Part shown: piece by piece, positions 56,960 through 64,000 of the stretch
Numbering within the stretch: the first letter of the stretch is position 1
How the letters are laid out: the number at the start of each line of letters is the position of its first letter
Origin: Paraconiothyrium sp. Pb-2020
Lineage: Eukaryota > Ascomycota > Dothideomycetes > Pleosporales > Didymosphaeriaceae
Assembly (NCBI GenBank): GCA_022419385.1
Contig: JAJUBI010000006.1
Coordinates: 2,666,001-2,730,000 of the forward strand
Length of the DNA: 64,000 bases
Reading direction: 5' to 3'
The notes under the pieces: generated by a model
Databases searched by the model: none
What the model was told of the DNA's origin: nothing
The model's input: the letters and a program-made list of their open reading frames with translations, nothing else
Translations under genes and position numbers: made by a program

Positions 56960-57444
56960 AAGAGGAAGGCCAAGGTTCAAGGGAGCGAGGGAGGAGGGGT
57001 TTTAGGACGGGGACATGCCACATTCCATCTCCATATTGGTTTTTTTAAAGACACAATACTCAAAATTTCAGTTTAACGAAGATGCACTCTAATGGTATGT
57101 TTACCAAGCTCGCAAACATAGATGATGTTGACTGTATAAACAGGAAGGCCTTTACTCGCTCTTTCGCACACGAATTACAATCCTTGAGCTGGTGTCAGAT
57201 ACAAGAAGCCGCTTAAAAAAAGTCTTCCTATACTCTGCTCTACCGATTTCTAATGGCGGTCGCATGATATATACATGATGAAGTTGTATTCTACAGTGGT
57301 TAGACACCTTCCCAACCATCGCACCCTCCGCACTATGTTCCCAGTCTAAACACGTACCGTAGGCTTCACTGTCGACTTATCAAAGCACGCATATCTATGG
57401 AGCTACATCAGCATCACTCTACCATACTATAAACACACCTTCAC
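56960..57444. other. Convergent 3' region
   Basis: About 485 A/T-richer bases between the regulator stop and the stop of the small secreted protein gene on the opposite strand. No gene recognised. Confidence 0.4.
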
Positions 57445-57702
57445 TTACGCAGGCGCGGGAATGCTAATATTCCCGGGAAAATTCACACACATGCCTCCGC
57501 CCGCTTCCACGATCGTTGTGTACACGTCCAAGCCCTGGAGGCAGGGGTTTTGGATGTTGATATCGAGCTGGCCAGCCACTTGCAAAAGATAGCCGTTCGA
57601 GATCTCGATGTTGTTCTTGAAGATATTGCCGCCGCATTCGCTGCAATCTAGTGCCAGCGCAGGTGCCATCATCGCGAGGAAGAAGAGGGTGGGAGATCGC
57701 AT
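57445..57702 (-). CDS. Small secreted protein with four cysteines
   Basis: Intronless as read, 85 residues from the ATG at 57702, which begins a signal peptide (MRSPTLFFLAMMAPALA); an upstream in-frame ATG would add 12 residues. The mature part starts LDCSECGGNIFKNN, continues YLLQVAGQLDINIQNPCLQG and ends MCVNFPGNISIPAPA. Four cysteines could make two disulfides. No pro-region dibasic site is seen. A TATATAAA box (57780-57773 on minus) lies about 70 bases upstream, which supports a real promoter. No family recognised; size, secretion and cysteines fit an apoplastic small secreted protein or effector candidate, but that role is inference. Confidence 0.65.
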   Translation of the reverse strand: MRSPTLFFLAMMAPALALDCSECGGNIFKNNIEISNGYLLQVAGQLDINIQNPCLQGLDVYTTIVEAGGGMCVNFPGNISIPAPA

Positions 57703-57772
57703 GTTGAATTTACAGGGGAGCAAAAATGAAGATGCCAAATATGGAGTGGTTCACAGGGCAGTGGTGCGGCGG

Positions 57773-57780
57773 TTTATATA
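57773..57780 (-). promoter_or_regulatory. TATA box of the small secreted protein gene
   Basis: TATATAAA on the minus strand about 70 bases before the start codon, a position suitable for a TATA element with a short 5' leader. Confidence 0.55.
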
Positions 57781-60609
57781 CAGCTAGGAAGAGCGGTAGG
57801 TGTAACTGTGGTGTTTCCTCTGGTATGCGAAAGGGTGTAAGGGATGCCATGTTTTATAAAGTCTCGCGGTCTGATCCTAGATCGCGCGCATGCGGTTTAG
57901 GCTGATTGTGGAGGCGGCATCATGCGCGTTTGTAAGACACCGTGTCGGCGAATTAGGCCTCCAAGGTAGGTTTTTAATTTCATGGAAAGCCTTTCTGGAC
58001 ATGGATAGCAGGGTTGTTGTACTTATGTAGTAGAGTAACGCGGGGCTGGTAAGCTGTCGAAACCGTGATTGGAGAGTTGCAAAGGAGGAATCCTTGCGAG
58101 TGTCTGACCCCAGCAGCCAGCATCGGGAAGGTGCGCTCCACCGGCGGAAAGTGGTCGTGGTCGACACAGGGCTTAGACGGTGGTGGTTTGTGCGACCACA
58201 CCCTTTCGTCAGTTACCATTTGCGCATTGCGGCGTGCTGCTTGTGCCCGGCGCGAGAATCGCAGAGTGTTGCCACTTCTCCATTGTGAAGGTTTCAAAGA
58301 CCGCACCGACTAATTATGTAGGCTGGTCGTTTGCATATACATCGTTTCAGAATGGGAAAGACAATACCTGGTGTAACGATCGGAAATTAAATGAAGCGAG
58401 CTTGGTGATAGAGACTGAACTAGCGGTTATAGGGATATATGTGACAGCAAGCTCGAGAGAGCTGTCATCGGTCAAGCGAAAAAGAACGCTCCTATGGTTA
58501 GATACAGTGCTCGCCTGTAATTCTCAACTTGCCCCTGAGCTGGTCCAAGGTGTGAGGACGTGGTACGGTGACATTACTTTCCAGTTCTGACAGCGAATTG
58601 GTATCAGAGGTGCCTCTCTAGGTATTCTCCGTCGGGACCGTGCTTACTGGGAGGCAATGTCTTATCCTTCTCGATGAATCAAGGGAAAGACTGGTGGATC
58701 GACGCGTATAATGTGTGGACTGCGATATTTAGTGTCAGAAGCTCGCACTACAAGAACTCTTTAACTCACGACTCTGCACATACCTCAGCCTATCTTGTTC
58801 GAGTTATTGGTGTATATTTGCCCCAGCACCATAGTTTTACGCTCGTTTCTTTTGCGTGGACCACGTATGAAGAGCAGATTAATGACGAGACTGGTAAGCA
58901 TTTTAGATTGAACCCAGATCCATAGTACGAAACGTCGAAAACGTCGGATGCGCTTAAGACCCGTAGCGACGTCTTCGTATTTCTCCGTGCTAAGATGTGC
59001 TTGTAGAAGCCACTGCCGTCTTGTACCCTTGATGGACATACCTCGGTGGTGATATATTGTGCAGGTGATGATCGAACCTCTTAGCCAATATTGCGCCACT
59101 CTCGGACTATCTTTGGTTCTCGTATGTGAAGTCCAGGTACCCTCCGTATCTGCCTAGTTGGAGCTCATGCTAGCACAGTTGTTGAAGGCTCCTGTTGCCT
59201 GCGCCATGAGCGCGACCAGCACAGCAACACCAATTCAGATTCCATACTCTGTAAGATTGGTCTGCTGCATGATCCCATATATATGATATGCTTGTGACAA
59301 ACCTATCGTGATAGGATGGGTGGGGCAAGTTGTCTTGTGAAAGCGGGGTGTTGTACAGATTGCATTTGCTTGTTCCTGTGCGCCCCACCATTGACTTGAG
59401 CCCATCCACTCAGCACACCAAAGGATAATCCTGCGTTCATTCTATACCACAGTCCAGCTTCCATCGGATGATGGTCCTTAGGACGGTTATTACATCATCG
59501 CTACCAACTGAGACCATACCGAAGCGAAGCGATGATGATGGAACAGGTAACAAATTGATCAAGCCTGTCGACTTCGCACATTCAGCTGCACGTGCTTTCT
59601 TGTGGACCAATGCTTCGGTTGGTGGTCACAGAATGATAGACATTCCCCAATACTAGAAAGGAAAGCCTGGATAGACACTTTAGCACCTTGGAAGTTGACT
59701 CATACCGGGACAGAGTCTTGTCCTATCCTTGCGAATTGGGCCATAATAGCCAAGCAACCCGGGCTCATCGAAAACAGGAAGCAAGAGGGTGTCCGGACAT
59801 GCCGGTAAGGTATGAATGCCACACTGAGACCAATCGGCACCAGTAACAGGTGTTGTCTACTTGGTTGAAGAAACTGCGATCCACACGGTAGTCTGCATAT
59901 GCTCCGCAAGCGGTGGGATACAAGACGCTCAACGCAAAACGTGGTGTCCACGTTCTGAGAGATGCGGGTATGATGTTGTGAAGCGTCGGGTCGCGGGTTG
60001 ACTCTGGGTGCGACCAATCGGCGTTCGGACGGGTCACTAGTGCTATCACGTGTGGAGAAATTGAAGGAAGCACTTCACGTTTGATCTCCATTACGTTCAT
60101 CTCCAGACCCACATCACTCCATGTCTCTCATCTCGCCAAGCAACATTTGCACCTGGCGATCCCTAAAGAACACAAGTCTAGACGTGTGGCGTTCGCGAGA
60201 CCGTTGGAAATGGCGCTTTCGTCCTGCGGAAACACGCCCGACAAAAGTGACTCCCGTGATATGCGCTCCACCTTGGGCCCGTAAATTTCCACTTGAGGTT
60301 GTTTTGCTCATTTGAAAGCTTCTGCAGGATCACATACATATACATTGCGAACGTCGGTTGCTTTCGGATCTTCTAGCCTCAACTTAGGTCTCTCACGCTC
60401 CTTCTCACTCTTTCGCAAGCCGCTGTGCTGTGCTTTCTTTTCGTTGTATTTATCTGTGTTCACGCCGAGTCCGTCGATTCGCATCCACTCATTCACACAC
60501 TTTGTCCACGCGCTAGTGCGTTTGCTTGAAGCATCACCAAGCTCTGTGTTACCCAGCAATCCTTTACGGGGAACAAATCGCATATTTAAAAACTACATCA
60601 GCAACCAAA
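57781..60609. other. Gene-poor region, 2.8 kb
   Basis: No frame shows family motifs. Much of 58.3-59.4 kb is A/T-richer than the rest. A TTCGA-containing motif on minus near 59070 was checked as a tRNA B box and rejected. It contains the expansin-like gene promoter at its right end. Confidence 0.35.
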
Positions 60610-61777
60610 ATGAAGTCTTTCATAGCCGTGCTGCCCCTCGCGGGACTCGCGCTTGCGCAAGGACAGTGCGCGCCCGGCATCACTGTCACTGAGACCTCGA
60701 TCGAGAAGATCACCGTTACCGTCCAGCCCACCTCAAATGCTGCGCCTTCCGCGATCGTCACCCCAGGCACGGAGAAGCCGTCGCCAACCCCACAGGTTCC
60801 CTACTACCCCATTGGAAACACCACCACTAATGGCCCCTCCGCCTTTCCCACGCACACGCCCCATGCTCCGACCACCCTGGAGACGTTCGTCTTCCCTTCG
60901 TCGGACCTTGTCTCTTCCTCTACTTCGAGCAAAAAGGTCAAGACTGTCTATGTCGTCCCCTCGGCGGTGGGTGCTTCCTCGTCGGCTTCCCAGGTCGCTG
61001 CCGCCACGAGCTCCGTAGTTGCGGCACCCGCTCAATCGTCCCAGGCTGCGGCCGTGCCTGACACTGCCGCTGATGCGAGCACAAGCGCTGCCGGCTCGGT
61101 CACAGGTTCCGCTTCGTTTTACGGTGGAAACTTGGCCGGCGGAGCTTGTTCATTCACGGGATACACTATTCCTTCCAGCCTCTTCGGAACAGCCTTCGGA
61201 GGAAGCTGGGATGCTTCGCAGTGCGGTGCCTGTGTTGAGGTCACGAACAAGGCTGGCAAGAGCATCAAGGCTATGGTAAGTGCCTTCTCCATCCGCTCGA
61301 GAACCCTAAGTTCCCGGCACAATGCCTATATACATGATTTAATAACCTCTCTAACTCGTGTTTCAGGTCGTCGACCAATGCCCCGAATGCGCTGTCAATA
61401 AGCTTGATCTATTCGAGAATGCCTTCACTCAGATCGGCACCAAGTCCGACGGCATCATCCCTATCACCTACTCCATCGTTCCCTGCGGCATCACCTCGCC
61501 CATTGTCTTGAAGAACAAGGAAGGTACCTCACCCTACTGGTTCAGCATGCAAGTCATGAACTCCAACGTCGCCGTCTCCAAGCTCGAGGTCTCGACCGAT
61601 GGCGGCTCCAGCTGGAAGGCCACCACGCGCAGCGCCTACAACTTCTGGGAGAACCCCTCTGGATATGGCACCAACAGCGTAGATGTCAGGGTCACCGGTG
61701 TCAACGGAAAGACCGTCACTGTCAAGGGCGTCAGTGTTGCGGCATCGTCAACGAAGACGGCGAGTGGAAACTTCTAA
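60610..61777 (+). CDS. Expansin-like secreted protein (DPBB + expansin C-domain)
   Basis: Two exons, 60610-61275 and 61367-61777 (91-base intron), 358 residues. Signal peptide MKSFIAVLPLAGLALAQG; the start is the ATG at this point because the upstream continuation of the frame has no signal. Residues 25-165 are Thr/Ser/Pro/Ala-rich, a likely O-glycosylated stalk. The double-psi beta-barrel begins GSASFYGGNLAGGACSFTGY and continues CGACVEVTNKAGKSI / VVDQCPECAVNKLDLFENAF, with the catalytic-type Asp in VDQCPEC. The C-terminal expansin-like domain includes YWFSMQVMNSNVAVSKLEVS and GGSSWKATTRSAYNFW. Such proteins bind and loosen cell-wall polysaccharides without hydrolysis. Confidence in the family is high; the biological target (own wall or plant wall) is not determined. 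Confidence 0.9.
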
Positions 61778-64000
61778 GCTTGGCCGCAGGGATACAGAGG
61801 AATGGTTTTGGGTTGAGCTTTTATTCATGATTACTTCTGATGTCTAACTTCTAGTATACTTACCCTTCTGCTTCTGGTAGCTAAGCTGCCACACTTTTTC
61901 GAGGCCGTTCATGAGCGCTTAGAGCTCTGAGGCCTCCAATGCATATCACTTCCATAGTGAGGTCGTTGCAGATTACTAGGACCTACTTCTTCAATTGAGC
62001 CTACCGCATTGTGATAACAATATGAATCCTTCGTAATACCGTAAAGATAAGGGACGAGGTTCCCCCTACTTGCCATGCTCCCTTTCTCCTGCTTTTCGTA
62101 GCTAGAGAATATTGTTCCATATAACAGTTACATGCCCCATCACATGTCCATTATGCTATGAGCATACATAGTGCTCTGCAAAGGAAGCTGTTCGACATAC
62201 CGACACAAACCTTGTAGATGGCCCCTTTCGATATATAACTTGGCTATTCCGGTCCATCGAAGCAGCAGGGCTGAACGAGTCAGGCTGAGCACTCGCGGCC
62301 ATGACTGAAAGTTTCACTTCAATACATTCGTGTTCGCACAGCAGAGCAAGAGCTCAGAATGAAGATAACAAAGTGGCGACAGGCTGTGTCCGACGAAACT
62401 ATTGGGAGCTGCAGAACATCATGACTTTCGTATGTGATTCTAAATTTGGCTTGGTCAAGTTGGTTTACGATCATGAATGTCGAAGCGAAATACGAGTCCT
62501 TGCGGGTAGTGCAGTATATGGGGGCGTCGCTAAGCGAAAGGTTGGGGCGCAGCGAGCGTGCGGCTGCAAGAGAGGAAAATCTGAGATCGCTCAACATTTG
62601 GTCGGAGAAATTGTTAGGAAAGTCCAAACTTCGACGTGCGAGTAACGGAATCATATCTCAAGGTTAGCGTACGATTGACAATTAGACTGGTGCACATCAT
62701 CAGCCCTACCCTTTGTATGTACAGGCAGCGAGGCATCCGAAAGCTTTGCACGACTCAGGACGGCTCGAGAGGACCCACAGCCGTAGCTACCCGTCGCAAG
62801 TTTTCTACCCCATCAAGCCCTGCCGGACATCGGGGACGTTCGTTGGCATCGCGACCTGAAACACCACCTCCGACGGCCCATTCCTACCTACAAATCTATC
62901 TCTGGCACACGGAGCATTCTACCCGTGGCGCTAGCGCCACCGTGCGCGCAGACACCAGATTCTTATCTGATTGAGGAAGATATTCAGGATCGCGCGTCGA
63001 TGGCGTCCGTATCAAGCGGCCAACGTTGTTGACATGAGAGGTTTTCTGAGGCCGAACGCTGAAACAGGAAAGGATGGGTGAGACTCCCGACTCTTTACGG
63101 GCTAGATTCCTTCTTGACAGGGGCGCTCAGATCGCGGGCGAAGCGGCGCGCTGCTGATGTGAGTGTTTGCTGCAGGTACGCTGGCCCGATCAGTCTCGGG
63201 CAAAGCAGTAGTTTGCGTCTTGCGCTGTTAGTCGCGTGAGCGTCTTCTCTATAGTACTTAGATCACGATGAGCGAGTTGTGGTTTTGCAGTGCCAAGTAT
63301 ACCATGACATGCTGGTGTCGACTTGTGGAGGCTTTGTGCAGCGAAGAACGAGGCTGGGGCCGTTCTTGAAGGTTCACCTGAAGTGCTGTGGATTGCGATG
63401 TGCGATTTGCGATTTGCGGGGATGCGAGGGTCCTGCTAATTTTGGCCCCGTTACGGTCGTAAATTTCCCCCAGAAAGGGCAAAACGAGTATTGAACTGGC
63501 CCCAAATCACCACTTGCGTTGGATTCGTGCATGGAGGTGTATCCAAATGGTGGTTTTTCAGAGACTTGCAGATTATTTGTCGAATAGAATCACTGAGGTT
63601 CCTAGAACGAAGGCAGATGGTGGGGGCTGTGCCGTCTGGCTCCAATGGTGAGCTTCTTACACCGAGAACTCGCATTGGCCGCATTGAGAACGATAGTAGA
63701 AGGCTCTGGGGCGAGAACCAGATCGGGGGCTGCGCAAAGTAATAGCGACATATTTCAGTGGTGGAAATGTTCGCGAGCTACAGTGAGCAGGAGATACGGA
63801 GCAGGAGGTTCGTGCAAGATGTTGACTTATTGGGGTCGACAACAATGCTGTACAACGCCCAGATATGCCATGCATGGTCATGATTATTTTCCTACCCCAG
63901 ATTGCTTGCGGCCTTCGGAACTGTCTAATCGGAGGAGTTTGCCCGACATCACGGACGCTTCTGGTCCGTTGACAATGCTCCACATTTTCTCGTATTGAGT
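61778..64000. other. Right-end region, 2.2 kb, no gene recognised
   Basis: Frames up to about 115 codons occur on both strands without motifs. A minor tandem of TGCGATT-like units lies near 63394-63420. No start of a gene running off the right edge could be supported. Confidence 0.35.

Noticed and set aside
59040..59105. tRNA-like B box (GGTTCGATCATCACC on the minus strand)
   Set aside because: No complete cloverleaf could be drawn: the acceptor and anticodon arms do not pair.

Overview
This window is nuclear DNA of a filamentous ascomycete (Pezizomycotina), probably a dothideomycete, though the class is only an inference. Genes lie on both strands without operons. They are interrupted by short introns of about 46-154 bases with GTRNGT donors and CTRAC-like branch sites. 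Proteins typical of filamentous ascomycetes are present: a Zn2Cys6 regulator, a hybrid histidine kinase, a GTP-cyclohydrolase-II-like URC1 protein and an expansin-like secreted protein. Most exon structures below were derived by hand from splice signals, reading-frame continuity and family motifs.

Layout. 1-8 kb: the end of a GYF-domain splicing factor (Lin1/CD2BP2 type), an RRM+R3H RNA-binding protein and histone H2A.Z. 8.8-11.5 kb: the STRIPAK scaffold striatin, whose first two thirds carry more than ten frame changes while its protein sequence stays recognisable. 13-19.3 kb: a secreted KPK-repeat protein, a TLDc-like protein and an FAD/NAD(P)-binding oxidoreductase. 20-24.2 kb: a P5B ATPase (Ypk9/ATP13A2 type). 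24.2-34.1 kb is gene-poor, with ribosomal protein eS1, a conserved 150-residue fungal protein and a doubtful small secreted protein.

34.1-38.5 kb holds URC1-like GTP cyclohydrolase II, transcription elongation factor Elf1 and uracil phosphoribosyltransferase; the first and third act on uracil metabolism and sit two genes apart. 39-46.8 kb holds the cohesin-release factor WAPL, the small GTPase Rheb and cytosolic seryl-tRNA synthetase. 47.4-50.7 kb is a hybrid histidine kinase with a one-base disruption in its receiver domain. 51-57 kb holds an F-box protein, then a DHA1-type MFS exporter and a Zn2Cys6 regulator that diverge from a 443-base promoter. That promoter contains an 11-base perfect inverted repeat with CGG/CCG half-sites. 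57.4-64 kb is sparse, with a small cysteine-containing secreted protein and an expansin-like protein.

The points most worth a second look are the striatin frame disruptions, the inverted repeat in the exporter/regulator promoter, the URC1-UPRT linkage, the GC-AG intron directly after the Elf1 start codon, and the secreted KPK protein with a possible permuted NlpC/P60-like domain. No transposon, rRNA, convincing tRNA or CRISPR was seen.
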